From Alphaproteobacteria bacterium MarineAlpha12_Bin1 (lineage in GTDB: Bacteria > Pseudomonadota > Alphaproteobacteria > UBA6615), in contig PTJY01000002.1 in NCBI GenBank assembly GCA_002937505.1, forward strand, positions 248,001-312,000: a stretch of 64,000 nucleotides of DNA, given 5' to 3'. Positions 53,690 through 63,467 of the stretch are shown here, in pieces. Each line of letters opens with the position of its first letter. The first letter of the stretch is position 1. Under the pieces are notes generated by a model, which was given only the letters and a program-made list of their open reading frames with translations, did no database searches and was not told the DNA's origin. Position numbers and translations under genes: made by a program.

Positions 53690-55021
53690 ATGAAGCCAAA
53701 CAGTTTTAAAAACAACTCTGGACTAATGTCCCGAGAAGTTTCGCTTGAGATATTAACCTCTGTTCTCGAAAAAGAAATTCCATTAGATTCAGCGATCACA
53801 AACTCAAAAACAATTACAAAGTTATCTACAAGGGATCGTTCCTTTTCGCGTCTTTTGGTAACAACAGTTTTGAGGCGCCTTGGTCAAATAGATGCAGCAA
53901 TTGATGAAAGTCTTAGAAGAAAATTAACAAAGAATCAGAGTGTTGTTAGAAATTCTATGCGTCTAGGGATAGCGCAGTTAGTTTTCCTAAGAACTGCTCC
54001 GCACGCTGCTATAAATAGCAGTGTTCAATTGGTTAAGAATAATCGGCGAAGCGGAATGGCCGGACTTGTTAATGCTGTTTTGCATAAAATTAATATTGAT
54101 GGTTCCTTAGCTTTACAGAAGAGCTCTGAGGCCGAACAACTTAATACGCCTTGTTGGTTGCAAAAAAGCTGGGAAAAAGCTTATGGCACTATTATTACTA
54201 AAGCAATTATGTCCTCACACCTTGATGAACCGCCCCTGGACTTTACCATAGCACAACACAAAACAGCCAAAGAATGGGCAAAACGCCTAAATGGAATATT
54301 ATTGGACACCGGCTCGGTTAGAAGATACTCGGGAGGCTTAGTCAAAGAACTAGATGGTTATGATGAAGGCGCTTGGTGGGTTCAGGATACTGCAGCTTCA
54401 ATACCAGCCAAACTTTTCGGTAACCTTAAAGGTCAAACAGCTATCGATTTATGCGCCGCACCTGGAGGCAAAACTGCGCAGCTTGCTGCAGCTGGGGCAA
54501 AAGTGGTCGCTGTTGACATATCTGAAGATAGATTAGAGCTTCTGAAAGATAACTTAGATAGACTCAACCTTAATGCAACAATAATTAATTCAGATGTTTT
54601 AGATTTGGGCTCTAATCGATTGTATGATTGTATATTGCTAGATGCACCCTGCACGGCAACAGGAACAATTCGCAGACATCCAGATATTAACTGGTTAAAA
54701 AAAAGGAATGATCTGAAGTCTGCGATGAATACTCAATCAGATTTGATCAGAGCAGCAATTTCCATGCTGGCCCCGGGAGGGAGGCTAATTTACTCAGTAT
54801 GTTCTCTACAGCCAGAAGAAGGGCCAGCTCAGATTGAAAAAATAATTAATGATTTTAAGGGGATTATGCGCTTGCCTGTAACTAAAGACGAAATAGCTGG
54901 TATAAAAAATCAAGATCCTAGTATTCTAAATACAAAAGGAGATATCCAAACTCTTCCCTGTCATTTTAATGAAATTGGAGGTGTAGATGGCTTTTTTATT
55001 TCAAGACTCGTAAAGCTTTAA
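53690..55021 (+). CDS. rsmB: 16S rRNA m5C967 methyltransferase
   Basis: 443 residues: an N-terminal NusB-like RNA-binding region (SREVSLEILTSVLEK, HAAINSSVQLVKNNRR) and a methyltransferase domain with the SAM motif DLCAAPGGKTAQLAAAGA, LDAPCTATGTIRRHPDI and SVCSLQPEEGPAQ carrying the catalytic Cys. It methylates C967 of 16S rRNA. It is 69 bases before rpe and probably cotranscribed. Confidence 0.95.
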   Translation: MKPNSFKNNSGLMSREVSLEILTSVLEKEIPLDSAITNSKTITKLSTRDRSFSRLLVTTVLRRLGQIDAAIDESLRRKLTKNQSVVRNSMRLGIAQLVFLRTAPHAAINSSVQLVKNNRRSGMAGLVNAVLHKINIDGSLALQKSSEAEQLNTPCWLQKSWEKAYGTIITKAIMSSHLDEPPLDFTIAQHKTAKEWAKRLNGILLDTGSVRRYSGGLVKELDGYDEGAWWVQDTAASIPAKLFGNLKGQTAIDLCAAPGGKTAQLAAAGAKVVAVDISEDRLELLKDNLDRLNLNATIINSDVLDLGSNRLYDCILLDAPCTATGTIRRHPDINWLKKRNDLKSAMNTQSDLIRAAISMLAPGGRLIYSVCSLQPEEGPAQIEKIINDFKGIMRLPVTKDEIAGIKNQDPSILNTKGDIQTLPCHFNEIGGVDGFFISRLVKL

Positions 55022-55090
55022 TCATCAAACTTTTTAAATACTGCCTTAATGCTCTTGCGACGCAGAGCCTAAATCGGGTACCAAAGATTT

Positions 55091-55786
55091 ATGGCCAACT
55101 TGCCGAAAATTAATATCGCACCCTCTATTCTTTCTGCTGACTTTGCTAAGCTCGGTCAAGAGATCCATGACATTGAGTTAGCAGGAGCAGATTGGATACA
55201 CATTGATGTAATGGATGGACATTTTGTGCCAAACCTTACAATTGGCCCTGCCATAGTAAAGGCAATAAGGCCGCATACAAAATTACCTTTCGATGTGCAC
55301 TTGATGATTTCCCCCGCTGACCCTTACCTTGAAGCGTTCGCAAACGCAGGAGCTGATATAATCTCAATTCATCCCGAAGCAGTCAGTAATGTAAGTAATA
55401 GCCTTATTAAACTTAGAAGTTTAGGTAAAAAAGCTGGTGTTGTGTTAAACCCAGAAACACCAATTTCATCATTAGAGAATATTATGGATTCTGTTGACTT
55501 GATTCTGGTCATGACCGTTAACCCTGGCTTTGGAGGACAAAAATTTATAGACAGCCAAATCAAAAAAATACAAATAATTCGCCAAAAAATTGATCAGCAC
55601 ATTGATAGAGGTGGGACCAAAATAGATCTTTCAGTCGATGGTGGAATAAACGTTAACACCGCAAAACTCGCTGTTAGTGCTGGAGCTAATATTCTAGTAG
55701 CCGGTACAGCAGCATTCATTGACGGCCCTAGTAAGTACGCTAGAAATATAGCTGACTTACGTAATTCAACGATGTCTGAAACATGA
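55091..55786 (+). CDS. rpe: ribulose-phosphate 3-epimerase
   Basis: 231 residues of the TIM-barrel epimerase: IAPSILSADFAKLGQEI, HIDVMDGHFVPNLTIGP, FDVHLMI, MTVNPGFGGQKFI and LSVDGGINVNTA. Metal-binding His and Asp are kept. It interconverts ribulose and xylulose 5-phosphates. The ATGA junction overlaps the heparinase gene by four bases. Confidence 0.97.
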   Translation: MANLPKINIAPSILSADFAKLGQEIHDIELAGADWIHIDVMDGHFVPNLTIGPAIVKAIRPHTKLPFDVHLMISPADPYLEAFANAGADIISIHPEAVSNVSNSLIKLRSLGKKAGVVLNPETPISSLENIMDSVDLILVMTVNPGFGGQKFIDSQIKKIQIIRQKIDQHIDRGGTKIDLSVDGGINVNTAKLAVSAGANILVAGTAAFIDGPSKYARNIADLRNSTMSET

Positions 55787-57444
55787 GCTTAAATCAGTTA
55801 TATGACTGGCATTATAACGCTAGTAAACTAATTTATGCCCTCCCCGGATATAGATATAGCCTAATAACTCGTTCGCCTCGAGATCTCGTTTTGGTGCCCC
55901 CAGATTCTTGGCCAGGAAATGCCGAAAGAGGGCTAAGTATTTTAAATAAAGAGTTTAGTTTTTTTGGTGAAACGGTTAGAGGTGATTTGCGCACATGGCG
56001 TCCTGGAAACATGAGTGAAAAATGGCTAGCTGAACTTCATGGCTTTGATTGGCTCAGAGATTTACGAGCGCTAGGAGGTGATAATGCCAGACGGCAAGCA
56101 AGAGACTTAGTCAATGACTGGCTTACAAGACAATCAAATTGGCATGAGGTCGCCTGGAGACCAGACGTGATAGGAAACAGAATTTTCTGTTGGTTGGGGC
56201 AACATGATTTTTTTTGTGCTTCAGCAGATGATGAATACAGACGAAAATATTTTTCAAGCTTAGTTCGCCAATCAAAACATCTGAGGCGAACTTTACATAG
56301 GGGAACCAGCGGTTGTGGCCTAATCCTCGCCGCAAAGGGACTAATAACCGCAGGACTATCACTACCAGGACATAGCTCATGGGTCTCACAGGGATTGAGA
56401 GCCTTAGACCGAGCCTGTTCTCAACAAATATTAGCTGATGGTGGCCATATATCGAGGAACCCATTAGTGCAAACTCAAGTTCTGAGGCATCTTGTTGACG
56501 TAAGAACAGCATTGCTAGCAGCTCAAAATGAGATCCCTACATTTTTGATAGCATCGATAGACAGAGCTGCACCTTTTCTTAGAATGCTCCGTCATAACGA
56601 CGGGCGTTTAGCTCTATTCAATGGGGGCTCAGAAAGTCCTGGATGGTTAATTGATCATTTGCTAGCCCAAGCCAATTCCAAAGGACGCGCCCTGAACTCG
56701 GCTCCTCACTCTGGTTATGAACGTTTCATCGCTAATCGCGCAGTTTTAATCATGGATACTTCATCTCCGCAAAGAGGAAAAAACAATATAAATCCACATG
56801 CTAGTACGCTGGCTATAGAGTTCTCTGTTGGAAAAGAAAGAATAATAGTTAACTGTGGAGCCCGCCCTGGAGCTAGTAATTCTTGGTCTCAAGTCGAGAG
56901 ATCAACGGCAGCACACTCGACAATGGTTGTGGATGACACGAACTCTTCAGAAATTTTTCCCAACAGAAGAGTTGGTCGCAGGCCAGACAACATCAATGTT
57001 GATCGTAACGAGGATAATGGAAGTCTATGGATTAATGCCAGTCATGACGGATATAGACCGATATACGGTCTAATACATCAGAGACGAATATATATAAACT
57101 CCGCCGGAGATGACATTCGTGGAGAAGACCTAATTTTAAAGGAATCGATTGGTAAAAAAACACCCCGCGGATTTTCTTTGCGATTTCATCTACATCCCAG
57201 CGTCCAAGTTTCATTAGTACAAAATGGGAACGCTGCATTACTAAGGCTCCCCAGTGGAATTGGATGGCGTTTTGTTGCAGAAGGCGGCACTATGTCGCTT
57301 GCAGAAAGTATTTATATGGGTGGTCAAGAAGAAGTTCGTAGAAGCGAACAAATAGTTTTATCTGGTCTCTTCGAACCCATCGACCCTGAAGGAATAACTG
57401 CTAAAGTTAAGTGGGCTCTAAAAAAAGTACCAAAAAGATCGTAG
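55783..57444 (+). CDS. heparinase II/III family protein
   Basis: 553 residues. An N-terminal alpha/alpha-toroid region (LRTWRPGNMSEKWLAELHGF, ARDLVNDWL, RTLHRGTSGCGLILAAKGL, DGGHISRNP) is followed by a beta-sandwich heparinase II/III domain (SGYERFIANRAVLIMDTSSP, RGFSLRFHLHPSVQVSL). No signal peptide is visible. Such proteins are common next to rsmB or purH in alphaproteobacteria but their polysaccharide substrate is not known. Overlaps rpe by four bases. Confidence 0.9.
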   Translation: MSLNQLYDWHYNASKLIYALPGYRYSLITRSPRDLVLVPPDSWPGNAERGLSILNKEFSFFGETVRGDLRTWRPGNMSEKWLAELHGFDWLRDLRALGGDNARRQARDLVNDWLTRQSNWHEVAWRPDVIGNRIFCWLGQHDFFCASADDEYRRKYFSSLVRQSKHLRRTLHRGTSGCGLILAAKGLITAGLSLPGHSSWVSQGLRALDRACSQQILADGGHISRNPLVQTQVLRHLVDVRTALLAAQNEIPTFLIASIDRAAPFLRMLRHNDGRLALFNGGSESPGWLIDHLLAQANSKGRALNSAPHSGYERFIANRAVLIMDTSSPQRGKNNINPHASTLAIEFSVGKERIIVNCGARPGASNSWSQVERSTAAHSTMVVDDTNSSEIFPNRRVGRRPDNINVDRNEDNGSLWINASHDGYRPIYGLIHQRRIYINSAGDDIRGEDLILKESIGKKTPRGFSLRFHLHPSVQVSLVQNGNAALLRLPSGIGWRFVAEGGTMSLAESIYMGGQEEVRRSEQIVLSGLFEPIDPEGITAKVKWALKKVPKRS

Positions 57445-57513
57445 GAAGAATAATTGATAAGTAATGCTATGGTTATTCGGTAGGATAAAAACAATTATAG
57501 CTTGAACAACTAA

Positions 57514-58542
57514 ATGACAGTTTCATACATCATAATAACTGCTTTCTTTGTGGCCGGGATCACCTGGTGTCTAGTAGGCTATAGTTTTAAACTATCATTA
57601 CGCTATAAATTTTTTGACCACCCAAATTGGCGTAGTTCACACACACAAACAACCTCTTTAGGTGCAGGTATAGGCGTTGTAGCAACTGTTCTCCCAGCCT
57701 GGCTTTTCCTATCTTTCTTATTGCCTCCACAAAATGAGTCCCTTGAAGTTTTCCGTTGGCTAATAGTCATTTGCACAATTGTATTAACAGTAGTTTCGTT
57801 TTTGGATGATTTACGTGACCTTTCTCCAATTAGTCGACTTTTACTGCAGTCTGGGGCAGTCATTGCTTGCATTGAGTTCCTACCAGGTCCCGTCTTCCAA
57901 GGGTTAATAGGCTCTATACCAGATACAATTTTAAGCGTAGTTATCTGGCTTTGGTTTATAAATCTCTTTAATTTTATGGATGGAATAGACGGTATCGCGG
58001 GTGTTCAAACTTTATCTATTGGCCTTGGTATATATTTAATTGGCGCCATCAATATGCCTTTCGATGCCAGCCATGGACAGGCACTAGTACTGGCAGCAGC
58101 TGCGATAGGGTTCTTGCTGTGGAACTGGCATCCAGCTCGAATATTCTTGGGCGATGTTGGCAGTATTCCATTGGGTTTTCTATTAGGATGGCTTCTGCTT
58201 AATTTAGCTTCAAACGGGTTTTGGCAGGCAGCGCTAATATTACCCTTATACTATTTAGTCGATTCCACTTGGACCTTGATACAACGCATTCTGAGGGGAA
58301 TGATAGTCTGGAAACCTCATAAAGAACACTTCTATCAGCTAGCTGTCAGTCGTGGTCGCTCACACTCACAAGTCTCTAGCGCTATAGGTGTTGCAAACAT
58401 TGCTTTAGTTTGTCTTGCTATCTTTTCCACAATGCCTTTCGCTTCATTCCTTTTGAAGTGGATTCTAATTGGAATTGCTGCCATTGTCGTAGGAGTTTTG
58501 TTAGCTTGGATGGTATTTGGCGGTCAGAAAAAAACTACATAG
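57514..58542 (+). CDS. WecA/MraY-like polyprenyl-phosphate sugar-1-phosphate transferase
   Basis: 342 residues with ten or eleven membrane helices. The conserved motifs are VSFLDDLRDLSPISRL, INLFNFMDGIDGIAG and HPARIFLGDVGSIPLGFLLG. It transfers a sugar-1-phosphate to undecaprenyl phosphate at the cytoplasmic membrane to initiate polysaccharide or glycan synthesis. It precedes a CapD-type dehydratase by 20 bases, so the two form a sugar-lipid module placed between heparinase and purH. Confidence 0.92.
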   Translation: MTVSYIIITAFFVAGITWCLVGYSFKLSLRYKFFDHPNWRSSHTQTTSLGAGIGVVATVLPAWLFLSFLLPPQNESLEVFRWLIVICTIVLTVVSFLDDLRDLSPISRLLLQSGAVIACIEFLPGPVFQGLIGSIPDTILSVVIWLWFINLFNFMDGIDGIAGVQTLSIGLGIYLIGAINMPFDASHGQALVLAAAAIGFLLWNWHPARIFLGDVGSIPLGFLLGWLLLNLASNGFWQAALILPLYYLVDSTWTLIQRILRGMIVWKPHKEHFYQLAVSRGRSHSQVSSAIGVANIALVCLAIFSTMPFASFLLKWILIGIAAIVVGVLLAWMVFGGQKKTT

Positions 58543-58562
58543 GTCGTTTAAGAGAATTACGA

Positions 58563-60497
58563 ATGATGAAATTTATTTCAAAGCTACTGTTAAATAGACG
58601 ACAAACAGTGTTTGCACACGACATTTTTATGGCTGCTATATCTTTCGTCCTTACATTATTATTAAGAATGGGCGATACGATTTATACGCTTCCTTTAAAC
58701 TTTTTTGTTCAAGGAACCATAGCCTTTACTATAATTGCAGCTTCAGCATTTTGGTATATGGGCTTATATCGTGGTATTTGGCGTTATGCATCTACAAATG
58801 ATGCAATACAAATCACTAAGGCTGTAACTGTTACAATATTAGTTTTTCTTCCAGTTATGTTTCTTTGGAGCAGAGCCGAATTTCTTCCGAGATCATTTCC
58901 TGTCATTAATTGGTTCGTCCTTATAGCTTTATTAGGAGGACCAAGGTTCATTTTTCGCTTACTGAAAGATCGCCATTTTGAGTTTGCTACCCTTCCAAGC
59001 GTAACAACCGGCATACCAGTCCTTTTAGTCGGAGCCGGAGACGCAGCAGAAACCTTTATCCGAGAAATGGCTAGAGAAAGAAGCAGTATCTACCGAATTG
59101 AGGGTGTTTTAGACGAAAAAGGAAGAAGAATAGGTAGTCATATAAGGAGTGTACCGGTTTTGGGTGCCCCAGAAAACCTCCCTATTATTCTTAAACAATT
59201 AGCTTTATCCGATATATACCCTCAACGGTTAATCGTAACGAAACATGAGCTGGAGCCCACACTGCTTCATGATCTCTTGGATATTGCCCAAGCAAACGGC
59301 ATGACACTATCTCGTTTGCCCAGATTAACTGAATTTCAAACAGGTTCAGCAAACCCCTTTGATGTGAGGCCAGTTGATGTAGAAGATCTCCTGGGGCGAC
59401 CGCAGGCTATCCTCGACAGACCAGCCATGGAACAATTAATTTCCGGTAAACGAGTTTTAATCACAGGAGCAGGGGGGACAATAGGAGCCGAATTATCACG
59501 ACAAGTAACAGACCTAGGCCCCTCTCAAATAATAATGGTCGATAACAGTGAGTATAATTTATATTCTATTGACCTAGAAATCAGCCAAAGAAACTCTCAA
59601 CAGCCTAGAGCCATGCGCCTAGCTAATGTGAGAAATAAAGCACAAATGACGGCGATTTTTGATGAATTTCATCCTGAGTTAGTCTTCCATACAGCTGCTC
59701 TCAAACATGTTCCTATAGTTGAACTGCACCCCTGTGAAGGGGTTTTAACTAATGTCAGTGGTTCCAAAATTGTTGCTGATTTGTGTGCCTCAAACAATGT
59801 TGACGCAATGGTGTTTATCTCTACTGACAAAGCGGTAAATCCCACTAGTGTTATGGGAGCCACTAAAAGAATAGCTGAAAGTTACTGCCAGGCCCTCGAT
59901 CGACAAAACTTTGAAAATAGCTCTAATCATCGCTGTCGTTTTGTGACAGTTCGTTTTGGAAATGTTTTAGGCTCCACAGGATCCGTAGTGCCTCTGTTTG
60001 AAAAACAACTTGCTTTAGGAGGGCCTCTTACAGTTACCGACCCAAATATGGCTCGCTATTTCATGACGACAAGAGAAGCAGTTGAATTAGTACTTCAGGC
60101 ATCAGCTTTAGGAGTAGAAGATGGCAAAGCCTTAGGAGAGATTTTTGTATTGGATATGGGCAAGCCTGTGCGCATTTTAGCCCTTGCCGAACAAATGATT
60201 AGATTATCTGGTAAAAAACCCTACGAAGACGTGGAAATAGTTTTTACAGGTTTAAGGCCAGGAGAAAAACTTTATGAGGAACTGTTCTATGACACTGAGG
60301 AAACTCAGCCAACTTCAAACTCAGCAATACTTTTGGCACCACCTAAAAGAGTTGATCATCATTTGTTAGATCATAAAATTGATAAACTTACCGCTATAGC
60401 CAAAACAGACAATGATGAAGTTTGTCGAGTTCTATTACAAGAACTTGTGCCAGAGTATGTTGCTGATGTCCCAACTCCATTAATCGCTGCAAAATAA
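58563..60497 (+). CDS. CapD/WbpM-type nucleoside-diphosphate sugar 4,6-dehydratase
   Basis: 644 residues from ATG 58563; the frame is open upstream into the transferase gene but without similarity. About four membrane helices at residues 20-130 are followed by a CoA-binding-like domain (TTGIPVLLVGAGDAAETFI) and an extended SDR domain: VLITGAGGTIGAELSRQV, HTAALKHVPIVE, VFISTDKAVNPTSVMGATKR and VRFGNVLGSTGSVVPLF. These membrane enzymes make 4-keto-6-deoxy sugars from UDP-GlcNAc or similar. It belongs with the WecA-like gene. Confidence 0.93.
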   Translation: MMKFISKLLLNRRQTVFAHDIFMAAISFVLTLLLRMGDTIYTLPLNFFVQGTIAFTIIAASAFWYMGLYRGIWRYASTNDAIQITKAVTVTILVFLPVMFLWSRAEFLPRSFPVINWFVLIALLGGPRFIFRLLKDRHFEFATLPSVTTGIPVLLVGAGDAAETFIREMARERSSIYRIEGVLDEKGRRIGSHIRSVPVLGAPENLPIILKQLALSDIYPQRLIVTKHELEPTLLHDLLDIAQANGMTLSRLPRLTEFQTGSANPFDVRPVDVEDLLGRPQAILDRPAMEQLISGKRVLITGAGGTIGAELSRQVTDLGPSQIIMVDNSEYNLYSIDLEISQRNSQQPRAMRLANVRNKAQMTAIFDEFHPELVFHTAALKHVPIVELHPCEGVLTNVSGSKIVADLCASNNVDAMVFISTDKAVNPTSVMGATKRIAESYCQALDRQNFENSSNHRCRFVTVRFGNVLGSTGSVVPLFEKQLALGGPLTVTDPNMARYFMTTREAVELVLQASALGVEDGKALGEIFVLDMGKPVRILALAEQMIRLSGKKPYEDVEIVFTGLRPGEKLYEELFYDTEETQPTSNSAILLAPPKRVDHHLLDHKIDKLTAIAKTDNDEVCRVLLQELVPEYVADVPTPLIAAK

Positions 60498-60550
60498 GTC
60501 TTACATCCTTTTCATAATTAATAACCCCCCAAAAAAAGGTCCATCATAAG

Positions 60551-62137
60551 TTGCCAAAAGATTCTGAAATATTAATAAAACGTGCGCTAATTTCCGTATC
60601 AGATAAATCGGGCATAGTAGAGTTTGGTAAAGCCCTTGTAGAATTTGGAGTAGAGATCTTGTCCACAGGGGGCACAGCTCAAATACTCCGAGAAAATGGA
60701 GTGTCAGTAAAAGATGTTGCAAACCATACTGGCTTCCCAGAAATTATGGGGGGAAGAGTTAAAACCTTGCACCCGAAAATACATGGAGGAATATTGGCCA
60801 GGCGAACAAACCAAGATGATAAAGAGGCCATGAAAAAACATGGAATAGATTCTATAGATTTAGTGGTCATCAACCTCTACCCCTTTGCGGAAGTTGTTTC
60901 CAAGGGTATGGAGTTTTCGGTTTGCGTCGAAAATATTGATATAGGTGGACCAGCAATGATAAGGGCTGCTGCCAAAAATCACACATCAGTAGCAATAGCA
61001 ACAGATCCCGACGATTATCCTCAAATTATTGAATCTTTGAAATCAAAAAACGGCTGTACAGACGAAAGCTTAAGGTCCAGATTGGCTGCCAAAGCATTCT
61101 CCCTCACTACGTCATACGATGGTTCAGTAGCCACTTACTTATCCCAAAAACACAAAGACGAGCTACCTCAAGAAATTATCTTTAGCGGCAAAAGAAAATC
61201 GCTGCTTAGATACGGTGAAAACCCGCATCAAAGAGCAGCATTGTATATAGAAGAACCAAATGTACCGTGCGTGGCAAATGCTGAACTTATTCAGGGTAAA
61301 GAATTAAGTTATAACAATATAGCTGATGCGGACGCCGCACTTGAAATAGTTTCTGATTTTTCACAAGCTTCAATTGCTATAATTAAACATGCTAACCCAT
61401 GCGGCGTAGCGATTAATGATGATATAATTCAAGCTTATCGGGCCGCGCTTGCATGCGATCCAACCAGTGCTTTTGGTGGAATTGTTGCTTCTAATCGACC
61501 TTTGAACCGAGAAATTGCAGAAGCAATTACAGAAGTTTTTACAGAAGTTGTTATTGCCCCAGATGCAGACGAAGAAGCTCGGAATATTTTTTCTGAGAAA
61601 GAAAATTTACGCTTGCTGCTTACGGGAGGCCCCCTTGACATTAAAACCTCTAGACTAATAACAAAACCCGTATTCGGCGGCCTTCTTGTACAGGATAGAG
61701 ACAACCGCAAATTAAAAAAAGAAGACTTAAAGTTTGTTACAAAAAGAAAACCCTCAGAAGAGGAGTTATCTGATTTGTTATTCGCATTTACAATCTGTAA
61801 GTACGTTAAATCAAACGCCATTATTTATGCACAAAATGGTGCTACAGTTGGAATCGGGGCAGGTCAAATGAGCCGCATCGACTCAGCAAGGATTGCTGCC
61901 TGGAAAGCTACCGAGGCAGCTGAAGCAAGCAACGAAACAAAACCAAAAACTGTTGGATCAGTAGTTGCGTCAGATGCTTTTTTCCCATTTCCAGATGGGC
62001 TTCTTGCTACCGTAGAGGCAGGTGCAACCTCAGTAATCCAGCCAGGTGGTTCTGTGAGAGATGAAGAGGTTATAAACGCCGCTAATGAAGCGGGTATCGC
62101 GATGGTTTTCACCGGCATAAGACACTTCAAACATTAA
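60551..62137 (+). CDS. purH: bifunctional AICAR transformylase/IMP cyclohydrolase
   Basis: 528 residues of normal PurH length. The N-terminal IMP cyclohydrolase has [23 protein letters not shown]-like [14 protein letters not shown] and [15 protein letters not shown]. The transformylase has [26 protein letters not shown] with the catalytic His, and [10 protein letters not shown]. It begins at TTG 60551, with AAGG somewhat far upstream, so a start uncertainty of a few residues remains. It performs the last two steps of IMP synthesis. Confidence 0.96.
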   Translation: MPKDSEILIKRALISVSDKSGIVEFGKALVEFGVEILSTGGTAQILRENGVSVKDVANHTGFPEIMGGRVKTLHPKIHGGILARRTNQDDKEAMKKHGIDSIDLVVINLYPFAEVVSKGMEFSVCVENIDIGGPAMIRAAAKNHTSVAIATDPDDYPQIIESLKSKNGCTDESLRSRLAAKAFSLTTSYDGSVATYLSQKHKDELPQEIIFSGKRKSLLRYGENPHQRAALYIEEPNVPCVANAELIQGKELSYNNIADADAALEIVSDFSQASIAIIKHANPCGVAINDDIIQAYRAALACDPTSAFGGIVASNRPLNREIAEAITEVFTEVVIAPDADEEARNIFSEKENLRLLLTGGPLDIKTSRLITKPVFGGLLVQDRDNRKLKKEDLKFVTKRKPSEEELSDLLFAFTICKYVKSNAIIYAQNGATVGIGAGQMSRIDSARIAAWKATEAAEASNETKPKTVGSVVASDAFFPFPDGLLATVEAGATSVIQPGGSVRDEEVINAANEAGIAMVFTGIRHFKH

Positions 62138-62173
62138 TTTCATTTATTAAAAATAGTCTAACTTCCAAGAATG

Positions 62174-63442
62174 CTAGTCATTTGATGGGACTTTAATGGT
62201 TAGCAGGATAAGACCGCCAATTATTAGGAAAGGTATGACTATGGAAAGTGCAATTCTTTGACTATCGTAAGTTAAGACCAAAAGACCAACCAACCACGGG
62301 CCCACAAAAGAAGTAATTTTCCCCGAAAGTGCATATAAACCAAACATCCCTGCTTCTTCACCTGTTGGGACAAGCCTTACCATCAATGAACGGCTGGCGG
62401 ATTGCACCGGACCAAAAAATATCCCTAGTATAGCGCCTAAAATCCAAAACCAGACGACACTCTCTATTAGCAATATTGGCAATCCAACTAAGGTTATGGA
62501 AGATAGACCTACTAAAATAATAGCTTTGGGTCCAATCCTGTCGTCCAACCAACCAAAAAGGAAAGCACCAAACCCAGCAGTGGCATTCAAAAGTAATCCA
62601 AATAAGAGCACATCCTTCATGCCCATCCCAAAAGTTCCAGCTGCATAAATACCCCCAAATGCAAATAGGGTATTGATGCCATCTGTGAAAATCATACGGG
62701 CTAAAAGAAAACGTGAAAGCGTCTTATTTTCTAACAAAACCCGAAAAGAAGAAAAAAGTCGTGAAAAACCAAACTCACCTGCAGATCGAACGGGGCTAGT
62801 GTTTCTCGATTTTTCCTGGGTCCAAAAAAACATGGGCAGGCTAAAAAATATTAACCACAATGCTACAAGAGGACCAGAAGCACGTACGTGTTCTAATGCC
62901 CATTTGTTTAAACCAAATGGCGGGGTTTCAGCCTGGATAAATCCAACTAAAAAAATTAAAAGACAAATTAGGCCCCCAATATAGCCAAGTCCCCAGCCCA
63001 AACCAGAAACCCTCCCCACATAGTTTGAAGAAACTAAGTTTGGCAGAAGGGCATTATAAAAAACCATGCTAATCTCAAAAGCGATTAAGGCTACTCCGGT
63101 TAACAACAGTAATAATATCCCGTCACTTTGAAGCGGCTGGACAAACCACAACATTGCCGTCATGAGCGCCAAAATAATAGTCGGGAGAACCAACCAACTT
63201 TTAAGACGGTGGCCATTATCTGCTATAGACCCGATAACAGGGCTAACAAAAGCAATTATCAGTGAGGAGGTCCCTATCATAAAGGCCCACTGAGATGTAG
63301 CTGTTTCAGCATTTACAGCAACGACATTAGTAAAATAAGCGGGGATAACAAATGTTAAAACTATTGCTGGAAATGGTGAGTTAGCCCAATCATAAACACA
63401 CCAAGAAAAAACAGATCGATTAATCGGGGTTTTAAAAATCAT
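62174..63442 (-). CDS. UMF1-type (Atg22-like) MFS transporter
   Basis: 422 residues with about twelve membrane helices. SVFSWCVYDWANSPFPAIVL with the YDWANS element is diagnostic of the UMF1/Atg22 group; FGWLDDRIGPKAIIL and GPVQSASRSLMVRLVP follow in the second half. Function in bacteria is unclear. It follows the EamA gene by 25 bases on the same strand, so the two are cotranscribed, and converges with purH. Confidence 0.92.
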   Translation of the reverse strand: MIFKTPINRSVFSWCVYDWANSPFPAIVLTFVIPAYFTNVVAVNAETATSQWAFMIGTSSLIIAFVSPVIGSIADNGHRLKSWLVLPTIILALMTAMLWFVQPLQSDGILLLLLTGVALIAFEISMVFYNALLPNLVSSNYVGRVSGLGWGLGYIGGLICLLIFLVGFIQAETPPFGLNKWALEHVRASGPLVALWLIFFSLPMFFWTQEKSRNTSPVRSAGEFGFSRLFSSFRVLLENKTLSRFLLARMIFTDGINTLFAFGGIYAAGTFGMGMKDVLLFGLLLNATAGFGAFLFGWLDDRIGPKAIILVGLSSITLVGLPILLIESVVWFWILGAILGIFFGPVQSASRSLMVRLVPTGEEAGMFGLYALSGKITSFVGPWLVGLLVLTYDSQRIALSIVIPFLIIGGLILLTIKVPSND

Positions 63443-63467
63443 ACCTCTACTTCCATAATAAATAGAA

